Of a DNA stretch of 64,000 bases, positions 45,111 through 53,289 are shown one piece after another (within the stretch, counting starts at the first letter, position 1; every line of letters begins with the position of its first letter). Under the pieces are notes generated by a model. The model ran no database searches, was not told the DNA's origin, and saw nothing but the letters and a program-made list of their open reading frames with translations. The stretch lies in NCBI GenBank assembly GCA_035547835.1, contig DASZTW010000002.1:62001-126000 (forward strand). The letters are read 5' to 3'. Origin of the DNA: Acidimicrobiales bacterium (lineage in GTDB: Bacteria > Actinomycetota > Acidimicrobiia > Acidimicrobiales > Iamiaceae). Both the position numbers and the translations under genes were made by a program.

Positions 45111-46244
45111 GTGCCAACGACCGAAGTCCTGCCCGACGAAGCCACGCTGCGCCGCGCACGGCGAGCACGCGTGCTCGAAGCCATGGAGGCGGCCGACATC
45201 GACGTGCTCGTCGTCGGTCGCGAGGGCAACGCCCGCTACGTGTCCGGCGCGCCGCGGTTGTGGACGGCGGGATCCCGTGCGTTCGGGCCGGGCTGCGTGC
45301 TCGTGCGCGCCACCGAGGCCGTGCACTTGTTGAGCACGTGGGATGAGGGCATCCCCGACGACATCCCCCACGAGAACTTGTACGGCATCTCGTTCAACTC
45401 CGGAACCTTCGTGAAGGTGCTACGAGGCATCGACGGCGCGGACACGTTTCGTACGGTCGCGACCGACGCGATGTCGCCGTCGTCGGCGCGCTTGTTGCCG
45501 GCAGCGTTCCCCGCTGCCGAGCTGGTCGACGCAGAGCCGTTCATGCGCCGCTGTCGCAGCGTGAAGCTCCCGCAGGAGATCGACGCGATCCGAGCGTCGC
45601 TGGGTGTCGCGGAGCGCGCGCTCGACGCGGCGACCGCGGCGCTGGAGCCGGGGGTCACCGAGCGCCACCTCACGGGGGTGTTCATGGAGGCGATGGCGGA
45701 AGCCGGCGTGACGACGCCCGCGACCCAAGACATCGCCTGGATCACCTCGCGCCGCCAGGCTTGGGGTCGAACTGGGCGCGACACGCCGGCGGCGCCCGGC
45801 GATCTCGTGGCCTTCGACGCGGGGATCATCCTCGGCGGCTACGTGGGCGAGGTCGGCCACACCCGCCAGGTCGATCCCGCCGACGACCCGGCAGCGGCGC
45901 TGCGCCAGCGCACCGGCGAGCTCTGGGACCGCCTGCTGGACGCGTGCCGCGCCGGGCTGCCGATGACCGGCCTGCTCGATGCCTACGAGGCGTCGGGTGT
46001 CGCGGCGCCGCCGGTGCCGGTGGCCAGAGGGCTCGGGCTTGGCTACGACGTGCCGCTGGTGACCGCTGCCCTGCCCGCCACCGCGGCCCAAGCGGCCTTC
46101 GAGTCGGGCATGGTGCTGGCGCTCACCGCGTACACGTGGGCCGAGGGCGTCGGGGCAATCTACGAACAGGCCGCAGTGCACGTCACGCCCGACGGGCCCG
46201 AGCTCCTCTCTGGCCCTGCCAACCCAAGGAACCCCACGCCATGA
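45111..46244 (+). CDS. M24 family protein with degenerate metal site
   Basis: A 377-residue paralogue of the preceding protein. The fold pattern is kept (LVVGREGNARYVSGAP, then FDAGIILGGYVGEVGHTR), but metal ligands are altered: the second Asp is Glu or shifted, the metal His region reads GLGLGYDVPLV with no GHGLG, and the Glu of VLEP is replaced in LALTAYTW. Classic di-metal peptidase activity seems unlikely. It starts 8 bp after the intact M24 gene (GTG, GAGG site) and overlaps the next gene by 4 bp. A mixed complex with the intact paralogue is possible. Confidence 0.75.
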   Translation: MPTTEVLPDEATLRRARRARVLEAMEAADIDVLVVGREGNARYVSGAPRLWTAGSRAFGPGCVLVRATEAVHLLSTWDEGIPDDIPHENLYGISFNSGTFVKVLRGIDGADTFRTVATDAMSPSSARLLPAAFPAAELVDAEPFMRRCRSVKLPQEIDAIRASLGVAERALDAATAALEPGVTERHLTGVFMEAMAEAGVTTPATQDIAWITSRRQAWGRTGRDTPAAPGDLVAFDAGIILGGYVGEVGHTRQVDPADDPAAALRQRTGELWDRLLDACRAGLPMTGLLDAYEASGVAAPPVPVARGLGLGYDVPLVTAALPATAAQAAFESGMVLALTAYTWAEGVGAIYEQAAVHVTPDGPELLSGPANPRNPTP

Positions 46245-47218
46245 CCAGCGCGGACATCCCTCCCGCCGAAGAGATCATCTTGTACGACAAGGACCCGGCC
46301 ACCCGGATCGCCACGATCACGCTCAACCGACCCGACGCGCTCAACGTGCCGACGATCGCCGCGAGGCGCCGTTACGCCGACCTGCTGTTCAAGGCGAGCA
46401 TCGACGACGACGTGAAAGTGCTCGTCGTGCGGGGCGTCGGCGACCACCTCGGCACCGGCGCCGACCTCGACGAGCTCATGGCGAAGCGAGCCCAGGGCAC
46501 CGCGTTGCACGAGGAGTTCGGCCTCGAGCCGGAGGACGACGTGACCTTGCCCGGCCCGCGGTCGTACCGCGCCGGCGCACAGCTCCTGCACTGGTACGCC
46601 GACACCAGGTCGGGCTGTCGCACCCTGCAGGACTTCAAGAAGATCAGCATCCTCGAGGTCAAGGGCTACTGCTACGGCTGGCACTTCTACCAAGCGGCCG
46701 ATGCCGACCTCGTGATCTCCTCTGACGACGCGCTGTTCGGTCACCCCGCGTTCCGCTATGTGGGTTATGCGCCGCGGATGTGGCAGTGGGCCACGATGAT
46801 GGGCCTGCGGAAGTTCCAGGAGATGGTCTTCACCGGGCGGCCGTTCACGGCGCAACAGATGTACGAGTGCAACTTCGTGAACAGCGTGGTGCCACGCGCC
46901 GAGCTCGAGGCCGAAGTCGAGAAGTACGCGCTGTCGTGTGCCCGCACCCGACCCACCGACACCGTCTACATGCAGAAGGTGTTCTTCGAGGTGATGAAGC
47001 AACACCAAGGGGAGTCGGTGGGCACCTTGTTGAGCGCGTGGCTCGAGTCGATGGGTGGCGCGCTCCGCGAGGACGACGACGGTCGGCTGGCGACCTTGTC
47101 CGGCGAGACGATGGACGCTGGCCTCAACAACTCGGTGAAGGACAACGATGACCGGTTCCCGCCCGACTGGCGCCTGAGCAGGTCGGGTCGTCGGCGCACC
47201 GAAGCCGATTGGCGGTGA
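46241..47218 (+). CDS. enoyl-CoA hydratase/isomerase (crotonase) family protein
   Basis: A 325-residue crotonase-fold protein. The start RIATITLNRPDALNVPTI, the first oxyanion loop GVGDHLGTGADLDEL and the second loop EVKGYCYGWHFYQAADADLVIS are recognisable. The place where hydratases have a catalytic Glu (usually PE) reads GHPAFRYVGYAPRMWQW, so a normal hydratase mechanism is doubtful. The first loop is also longer than usual, with an insertion around residues 80-115. Probably acts on a CoA ester made by the downstream CoA-transferase. ATGA overlap with the M24-like gene. Confidence 0.78.
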   Translation: MTSADIPPAEEIILYDKDPATRIATITLNRPDALNVPTIAARRRYADLLFKASIDDDVKVLVVRGVGDHLGTGADLDELMAKRAQGTALHEEFGLEPEDDVTLPGPRSYRAGAQLLHWYADTRSGCRTLQDFKKISILEVKGYCYGWHFYQAADADLVISSDDALFGHPAFRYVGYAPRMWQWATMMGLRKFQEMVFTGRPFTAQQMYECNFVNSVVPRAELEAEVEKYALSCARTRPTDTVYMQKVFFEVMKQHQGESVGTLLSAWLESMGGALREDDDGRLATLSGETMDAGLNNSVKDNDDRFPPDWRLSRSGRRRTEADWR

Positions 47219-47272
47219 CCGCCGCCCGACCGACGCTCGTCGGCGGTACGGAGACGGGTGTCGGGGCAGCCG

Positions 47273-49696
47273 ATGTCTGACGTCGGCGGACTCGCGCTCG
47301 ATGGGTTGCGGGTGGTCGACCTGTCGACGTGGATCGGTGGCGCGTACTGCACGAAGCTGCTCGCCGACGGTGGCGCGGAGGTGGTCAAGGTCGAGCCGCC
47401 GGGCGGCGACCCGCTGCGCCGCTGGTCGGCGTCGGGCGCGGCGATCGGGGCCGACGACGACGGTGCACTGTTCAACTTCCTGGGCGCGTCGAAGCAGGGT
47501 GTCGTGGTCGACCCGCAGCAACCGGCCGCCCTGTCGTCGCTCGAGGCGTTGCTGGCGACGGCGGCTGCCGTCGTGTGGTCGCCGGGTTCGCCGCTGGCCG
47601 AGGAACCCACGTTGGCGCCGGGTGAGATCCTGCGCCGCCACCCGCATCTCACCGTCACGTCGATCACGCCGTTCGGCCTCGACGGCCCGTGGACCGGCCG
47701 TGCCGCCACCGAGTTCACGCTGCAGGCGTGGTCCGGCGGGGTGATCGGGCTCGGGCGCGGCCCGTCGGATCGGGCGCCGGTGTACGTCGGCGGCCAGGTC
47801 GGTGAGTGGCTCGCCGGGCTGCTGGCCGCCATCGGCACCCTTGCGTCGGGCCGGCGTGTGCCCGCTGGTGGCGAACTGGTCGACGTGTCGATGCTCGAGG
47901 CGCTGGCGATGTGCCTCACGTACTACCCCGTCACGTTCCACGATCAGCTCGGCCGGCCGATGCGACGCCGCCGGGTGGTTCCCACGCCCGGCGTCGGCGC
48001 AGCCAGCGACGGGCTGGTGGGCCTCGGCTGCGGCACGGGGCAGCAGTGGCTCGACTTCTGCGTGATGGTCGGCCATCCGGAGTGGATGGAGGATCAGTCG
48101 CTGTTCCTCCAGCGCACCGGGCTCGCGCCCACCATCGATGCCTGGATCGCCGAGCACACCGTCGCGGAAGTGCTCGACCTCGCGTCCGCGTTCCGGATCC
48201 CGAACGCCCCATTGGCGGACGGTTCGAACATTGCCACGTTCGAGCATTTCCGTGAGCGCGGGGCGTTCGTGGCCAACCCCACCGACGGCGCCACCAACCC
48301 GCGCGCGCCGTTCCGCCTGGGTGCCGGGGGGTTGCGCCCCCCGGGGCCTGCACCGCGCCTGGGGGAGCAGGCGATCGACGCCTTGCTCGAGGCGTCCTCT
48401 GCTCACGCTCGAGATGACATGGCGCCCGCCGGTGCCCCCTCGTCGCCGACCCTGCCGTTCGCCGGCCTGCGCGTGCTCGACATGACCGGCTACTGGGCTG
48501 GCCCGCTCGCAGGGCAGGTGCTCGCGCTGCTCGGCGCCGAGGTCATCCACCTCGAATCGGCTGCCCGCCCCGACGGCGCCCGTCTCGTCGGTGGGGTGCC
48601 GCAGTCCGAGGAACAGTTCTGGGAGCGCGGGCCGATCTTCGCGGCGCTCAACACCAACAAGCAGGGCCTCACCATCGACTTTGCCGACCCGCGCGGCGCG
48701 GAGCTCGTCCGGCGCCTCGCGGGAACGTGCGACGTGGTGATCGAGAACTACACACCTCGCGTGCTCGACCAGGTCGGTCTCGGTCACGACGCGCTCCGGG
48801 CCGGCCACCCCGAGCTGCTCGTCTTGCGGATGCCGGGGTTCGGGCTCGATGGTCCGTGGCGCGACCTGGCGGCGTTCGCCTTTGTGATCGAGGACGCGGC
48901 GGGGCTCACGTGGCTCACCGGGTATCCCGACCTCTTGCCCCTGGAGCCGTATTGCATCGGCGACCCCAACGCGGGCCTGCACGCGGTGTACGGCCTGCTG
49001 CTCGCCCTCGCACATCGTGACCGCACCGGTGCCGGCGGTGTGGTGGAAGTCGCGATGGTCGACGCGGCAGCCAACATCGCGGCCGAGCAGCCGATCGAGT
49101 TCTCGGCGTACGGAGCGCTCCTCGGCCGCGACGGGAACCGCGGGCCGGGCGCCGCGCCGCAGAACCTGTACCAGGTGGCAGGACCCGACGAGTGGGGCCG
49201 CGACGACTGCTGGGTCGCGATCGCGGTCGCGACCGACGAGCAGTGGCGCTCGCTGTGCCACGTATTGGGCGGACCGGATTGGGCGACCGATGCCGCCTTC
49301 GCGACGGCCGCCGGACGGCGTCGGGGCCACGACCAGATCGACGCGGGTCTCCGAGCCTGGTGCCGGGACCGCACGGCCGAGGAGGTCACCGCCACGCTGT
49401 GGGATGCCGGCGTTCCCGTTGGAACGGTCACACTGCCGCACCGCCAGACTGACCTGGCGCCGCTCGCCGCTCGGGGGTTCTTCGAGGAGGTCGACCATCC
49501 AGTCGCCGGTCGGGCCCGTTACAGCACACTGCCGATGCGCTTCTCCCATGGCCCGACTCGCTTCCATACGCGGCATGCGCCACTGCTGGGGGAGCACAAC
49601 GAGACGATCCTCGAGGGGCTCGGGCTCACGCCCGAGGAGATCCGCGCGCTGGAAGCCGATGGCATCATCGGACGTTCGCTCGTGCAAGGAAGCTGA
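47273..49696 (+). CDS. double-domain family III CoA-transferase (CaiB/BaiF type)
   Basis: An 807-residue fusion of two CoA-transferase halves, each like a complete CaiB/BaiF protein. Half one (about 1-385) starts LALDGLRVVDLSTWIGGAYCTKLLADGGAEVVKVE; half two (about 400-805) starts FAGLRVLDMTGYWAGPLAGQVLALLGAEVIHLE. At the catalytic Asp position half two has VAMVDAA, half one has VSMLEAL with Glu, so the halves may not be equal. They probably activate a carboxylic acid substrate as CoA thioester. ATG 47273 fits the domain start; GTG 47258 is possible. Confidence 0.85.
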   Translation: MSDVGGLALDGLRVVDLSTWIGGAYCTKLLADGGAEVVKVEPPGGDPLRRWSASGAAIGADDDGALFNFLGASKQGVVVDPQQPAALSSLEALLATAAAVVWSPGSPLAEEPTLAPGEILRRHPHLTVTSITPFGLDGPWTGRAATEFTLQAWSGGVIGLGRGPSDRAPVYVGGQVGEWLAGLLAAIGTLASGRRVPAGGELVDVSMLEALAMCLTYYPVTFHDQLGRPMRRRRVVPTPGVGAASDGLVGLGCGTGQQWLDFCVMVGHPEWMEDQSLFLQRTGLAPTIDAWIAEHTVAEVLDLASAFRIPNAPLADGSNIATFEHFRERGAFVANPTDGATNPRAPFRLGAGGLRPPGPAPRLGEQAIDALLEASSAHARDDMAPAGAPSSPTLPFAGLRVLDMTGYWAGPLAGQVLALLGAEVIHLESAARPDGARLVGGVPQSEEQFWERGPIFAALNTNKQGLTIDFADPRGAELVRRLAGTCDVVIENYTPRVLDQVGLGHDALRAGHPELLVLRMPGFGLDGPWRDLAAFAFVIEDAAGLTWLTGYPDLLPLEPYCIGDPNAGLHAVYGLLLALAHRDRTGAGGVVEVAMVDAAANIAAEQPIEFSAYGALLGRDGNRGPGAAPQNLYQVAGPDEWGRDDCWVAIAVATDEQWRSLCHVLGGPDWATDAAFATAAGRRRGHDQIDAGLRAWCRDRTAEEVTATLWDAGVPVGTVTLPHRQTDLAPLAARGFFEEVDHPVAGRARYSTLPMRFSHGPTRFHTRHAPLLGEHNETILEGLGLTPEEIRALEADGIIGRSLVQGS

Positions 49697-49714
49697 CGGC
49701 CCCCACGGGCGTCA

Positions 49715-49720
49715 TATCCT
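49715..49720 (+). promoter_or_regulatory. -10 box (TATCCT) of marR-type gene, leaderless type
   Basis: TATCCT ends 6 nt before ATG 49727. Confidence 0.55.
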
Positions 49721-49726
49721 GCGGCC

Positions 49727-50317
49727 ATGGGCTTCGACGTCGCGCCGTTCGATGTGGTCGAAGCCTCACGGCGGGTGTGGCTCGAGCTGTGGAGTCCCGA
49801 GGCGGCGTCGGGGATGGCGGTGTACACGGCCGTGCTCCGTTCGTACCAGATGCTCCACGACCAGGTCAGCCGCGTGATGCGCCGCCACGACCTCAGCTTC
49901 CCGCGCTACGAGGTGCTCACATGGCTGGCGACCGACCCGGAGTCGTCGCTCACGCTCAGCTGGATCAGCAAGACGCTGCGGATCCCTCCGGCGACGGTGA
50001 CCAACATCATCGACCGGCTCGAGGCCGACGAGCTCGTCCGACGCGTGCCGCATCCTTCCGATGCGCGCACCACGTTGGCGGTCATCACCCCGCGCGGCCG
50101 GCGCGTGGCCACTGCGGCGACCCGCGACCTCAACGGGGCCGTGTACGAGGAGCTCGCGCTCACGCAAGCGCAGCGCCGCGACCTCGTCGGTGTGCTCGCG
50201 CACCTGCGCGCGAGCGGCGGGGAGTTCGACGTCGAACGATCCAACGAGGTGATCGAAGAGCTGGCCGGGCGCCGTTCTCAGGCGCCCCGACGGAAGCCGC
50301 CCCGCGGGGTCGCGTAA
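49727..50317 (+). CDS. MarR family transcriptional regulator
   Basis: A 196-residue regulator. The winged helix runs from about residue 60 to 125: FPRYEVLTWLATDPESSLTLSWISKTLRIPPATVTNIIDRLEADELVRRVPHPSDARTTLAVITPRGRR when read in segments; the Asp-Ala-Arg wing tip (PSDARTT) is typical. It lies directly after the catabolic genes and has its own promoter. MarR proteins usually sense small aromatic or CoA-linked compounds; it may control the amidohydrolase operon. Confidence 0.87.
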   Translation: MGFDVAPFDVVEASRRVWLELWSPEAASGMAVYTAVLRSYQMLHDQVSRVMRRHDLSFPRYEVLTWLATDPESSLTLSWISKTLRIPPATVTNIIDRLEADELVRRVPHPSDARTTLAVITPRGRRVATAATRDLNGAVYEELALTQAQRRDLVGVLAHLRASGGEFDVERSNEVIEELAGRRSQAPRRKPPRGVA

Positions 50318-50454
50318 GGCGCGATCGATCTGGTCCAACAGGCTGTTTCGAGGTATGTCACGCCCGGTGTCCTCCCATGGGGAATGCTTGTATTGCCCAG
50401 CGGGGCGCGCCAAGCTGCCTCGAACGTCACCCGACCGGACGGACGCTTTTCGTC

Positions 50455-51051
50455 ATGACTGCTGCGAATCGACCACCCGCCGACCAGAACGCCGCCAAGG
50501 GGATCGCCTTACTGGTCGTGGCGGTGTTGGTGGGGGTCGTGCTTCTGGCACGCTTCAACGGCGGGGGTGGCAGTGGCGGTCACGCCTCGGCGCCGAAGAA
50601 CACGACGTCCACGACGGTGAACGCCCCGACGACCACGGCCGTGCTGCCAACCGGGACCACGTCGAAGCCGATCACCGCGCTGAAGGTGGCCGTGTTCAAC
50701 GGCACCGGTGGCCGGGTGGCCAAAGCGGCGGGCAACACCCAAAAGGCGCTCTCGACGGCGGGCTACACCAACGTGACCGTCGGCCACGACACCGACCAGC
50801 GTTCCACGTCGGTCGTGTACTACGGGCCAACGGCCCAGCGCGGCGATGCCGCAGCCATCGCCCGGGTGATGGGCTTCAAGAACACGGCGGTGCAGGCACA
50901 AGGCACTGCGCAGCTCCCCGCTGGTTCGACCGGTGCCGACGTCGTCGTGATCCTCGGGCTCGACGCCACCTCGAACACGGCGGTCGCGGGTGGTTCCACC
51001 GGAACGAGCACGACCAGCGCCAGCAGCTCGTCCACCACGTCGACGCCGTAG
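50455..51051 (+). CDS. membrane-anchored LytR_C-domain protein
   Basis: A 198-residue protein with a single N-terminal membrane helix (GIALLVVAVLVGVVLLARF, about residues 16-34), a Thr/Ser-rich linker, and a domain beginning LKVAVFNGTGGRVAKAAGNTQ that matches the LytR C-terminal (LytR_C) module, about residues 75-165. The tail is Ser/Thr-rich and low-complexity. LytR_C modules occur in cell-wall proteins of actinomycetes, often with LCP domains, but no LCP domain is present here. The 3' end overlaps the presumed otsB start by about 60 bp. Confidence 0.75.
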   Translation: MTAANRPPADQNAAKGIALLVVAVLVGVVLLARFNGGGGSGGHASAPKNTTSTTVNAPTTTAVLPTGTTSKPITALKVAVFNGTGGRVAKAAGNTQKALSTAGYTNVTVGHDTDQRSTSVVYYGPTAQRGDAAAIARVMGFKNTAVQAQGTAQLPAGSTGADVVVILGLDATSNTAVAGGSTGTSTTSASSSSTTSTP

Positions 51052-51850
51052 CGAGCCCGTCGTCGCCACTTCCGACCTCGCCGGGTGGGCTGACCGGGCC
51101 CGCGCAGATCCGTCGCACACCGCGATCTTGAGCGACTTCGACGGCACGCTCGCGGAGATCGTCACCGACCCGACCGCCGCCCGTCCCGTCGGTGGCGTGG
51201 TAGCCACCTTGGCCGACCTCGCCGGACGGTATGCGATGGTCGCCGTCGTCTCGGGTCGTCCCGTCGGCTTCCTGCAGGACCTGCTGCCCGATTCGGTGCA
51301 CTTGTCGGGCTTGTACGGGCTGGAGTCCGCGCACGGCGGTCTGCGGGTGGAGGACCCCCGGGCGACGGAGTGGCGGGGCGTGGTCGAAGAGGTCGGCGCC
51401 GACGCAGCGGAGCTGCTGCCGGCCGACGCCGATGTGGAGCTGAAAGGCTTGTCGGTGACCGTGCACTACCGGCGGGTGCCGGCGGCCGAGCGCACGATCG
51501 TCGAGTGGGCGGAGCAGGCCGGTGCTCGCAGTGGCCTGGTCGTGCGAGCGGCAAAGCGATCCGTGGAGCTGCACCCGCCCGTCGACGTCGACAAGGGCAG
51601 CGTGACCCGGCGCTTGGTCGGCGATCTGCCGCGGGTCTGCTTCCTCGGCGACGACGTGGGCGATGTGCCCGCGTTCTCGGCGCTGGCAGGGTTGGCCGCC
51701 GAGGGCCGCGACGTGCTGCGCGTGGCGGTGGCGTCGGGCGAACTGGACCCGGAGGTGGCGGGGGCGGCTGACTCGCTCGTCGACGGCCCGCGCGGCGCGT
51801 TGGCCTTCTTGCAGACGTTGACGGACGCTCAGCCCGCGGCGTCGAGCTGA
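50990..51850 (+). CDS. otsB: trehalose-6-phosphate phosphatase
   Basis: HAD-superfamily phosphatase that removes phosphate from trehalose-6-phosphate. HAD motif I is LSDFDGTLAEI, motif II VAVVSGRP, motif III has the Lys in VDKGSVTRRL and motif IV is CFLGDDVGDVPAF. The cap region with ELHPPVDVDKG fits OtsB. The start is uncertain: only GTG 50990 gives a full N-terminus, but it overlaps the previous gene by about 60 bp; TTG 51127 would begin right at motif I. Its 3' end overlaps the convergent otsA by 22 bp. Confidence 0.82.
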   Translation: MVPPERARPAPAARPPRRRRSEPVVATSDLAGWADRARADPSHTAILSDFDGTLAEIVTDPTAARPVGGVVATLADLAGRYAMVAVVSGRPVGFLQDLLPDSVHLSGLYGLESAHGGLRVEDPRATEWRGVVEEVGADAAELLPADADVELKGLSVTVHYRRVPAAERTIVEWAEQAGARSGLVVRAAKRSVELHPPVDVDKGSVTRRLVGDLPRVCFLGDDVGDVPAFSALAGLAAEGRDVLRVAVASGELDPEVAGAADSLVDGPRGALAFLQTLTDAQPAASS

Positions 51851-53205
51851 CCGCGCAGCCAGTCCGCCGGCGACCGGCTCAACGCGATGTCGCGTGCCGC
51901 CGTCGCGCGGCGGGCCCGTTCGGCGGCCGGCATCGTGAGCGCGAGGTGCAGTGCATCGGCCGTGCCGCTGACGTCGAACGGCTCGACGGGTATCACCGCA
52001 GATCGGAGGTACTCGAAGGCGCCGGCCTCGGTCGACAACGCGATCGCCCCGTCGCGCTCGTTCAACAGGACGCCTTCGCTGGCCACCAAGTTGAGGCCGT
52101 CACGGATCGGGTTCACGAGCAACACGTCGAAGCGGCGCAGCGCGGCGACCGATCGTGGGAAGTGGTCGGTCGGGTCGAACAGGATCGGCGTCCAGTCCGG
52201 CGTGGCCCACTTGGAGTTGAGGTCCTGGACCAGTCGGTCGACTTCTTGGCGATACGCGAGGTACTCGGGGAGCCCTTCGCGCGAGGGGTAGACAAAGGCG
52301 CCGAACGTCACTGCGCCTCGCCACTCGGGGTGCCGGGTGAGGAGGTCGTCGAACGCCCAGAAGCCGCGCAGCAAGTTCTTCGACAACTCGATCCGGTCCA
52401 CTCGCAAGACGAACCGGCGGTTGCCGACGGCCGCGTCGAGCTCGTCGGCCGCGGTGGCGCACTCGGGACCTGCGGCCACCGACCGCAAGTCGTCGAGATC
52501 TGAGGCGAGCGGCGAGACGAACGTCGTCGGCACCCACCCCAGCGTGTCGTCGCAGCACGCCTCGAAGCCGCGGGCCCATCGGGCGGTGTGGAACCCGCAC
52601 GCGGCGTGCGCGGCCATGCCGGCGAGCAGTTCGTGGCGGACGTCGCTCGGCAGCACTCGCAGCCCGTCGGGGGTGGCGAACGGGGTGTGGCTGAAGTGGA
52701 CGAGGCGGAGGTCCGGTCGCTGCTCTGCGAGCATCGGGGCGAGCAGGCACAGGTGGTAGTCCTGCACCAGCACGGCTGCGCCGACGGGCGCGTCGTGGGC
52801 GACGGCCGTGGCGAACTGCTCGTTGACGTAGCGGTACGAGTCCCACGCTTGTCGCCATCGAGTGTCGATGCGAGGGCGGCGCGCCAGCTCGAACAACCCG
52901 TGGTGCGCGAACCACAACGTGGCGTTGCAGACCACGTCGTAGGCCTGTCGGTAGCGCACCGGGTCGAGCGCGAGCAGGCGGGCGCGGAACCCGTCGGCGT
53001 CCACGGGCGCGCCGCTCGCCGCGGCGCGGTCGTCGTCGGACATTGCCGCCGCGATCCAAACCGTGTCGGTCCCGGCGACGAGCGGGCCGAGACCCGAGAC
53101 GAGGCCGCCGCCGCCCCGCTTGGCTCGCAGCTGGTCACCGTCGCGGCGGAACGACACCGGACCCCGGTTCGAGACCACCACGATGGGTCGGCGACCTGCG
53201 TCCAT
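51829..53205 (-). CDS. otsA: trehalose-6-phosphate synthase (GT20)
   Basis: Retaining glycosyltransferase that joins a nucleotide-glucose with glucose-6-phosphate. The GT20 landmarks are VVVSNRGPVSFRRD with the glycine-rich loop KRGGGGLVSGLGPL, LVQDYHLCLL, LVHFSHTPFA, RVDRIELSKN and the nucleotide-binding VNPIRDGLNLVASEG. 458 residues, normal for OtsA. It is convergent with otsB rather than in an operon with it; a -10 box lies 9 nt before ATG 53205. A related pseudo-glycosyltransferase role is unlikely, since the RxxxxxK pair is intact. Confidence 0.88.
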   Translation of the reverse strand: MDAGRRPIVVVSNRGPVSFRRDGDQLRAKRGGGGLVSGLGPLVAGTDTVWIAAAMSDDDRAAASGAPVDADGFRARLLALDPVRYRQAYDVVCNATLWFAHHGLFELARRPRIDTRWRQAWDSYRYVNEQFATAVAHDAPVGAAVLVQDYHLCLLAPMLAEQRPDLRLVHFSHTPFATPDGLRVLPSDVRHELLAGMAAHAACGFHTARWARGFEACCDDTLGWVPTTFVSPLASDLDDLRSVAAGPECATAADELDAAVGNRRFVLRVDRIELSKNLLRGFWAFDDLLTRHPEWRGAVTFGAFVYPSREGLPEYLAYRQEVDRLVQDLNSKWATPDWTPILFDPTDHFPRSVAALRRFDVLLVNPIRDGLNLVASEGVLLNERDGAIALSTEAGAFEYLRSAVIPVEPFDVSGTADALHLALTMPAAERARRATAARDIALSRSPADWLRGQLDAAG

Positions 53206-53214
53206 GAGCGCCCC

Positions 53215-53220
53215 ACCCTA
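53215..53220 (-). promoter_or_regulatory. -10 box (TAGGGT) of otsA
   Basis: Minus strand TAGGGT ends 9 nt before ATG 53205; near-leaderless. Confidence 0.5.
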
Positions 53221-53289
53221 CGGGAGCGAGGCTGGCCGTCCCGACGCCCTCGGGCCTCCGTCCCTCCCGACCGGTGCTGGAATGTGGCG

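Noticed and set aside
46160-49687. Minus-strand open frame of about 1175 codons opposite the crotonase and CoA-transferase genes
   Set aside because: Shadow of strongly coding plus-strand genes with recognised domains; no motifs on the minus strand.
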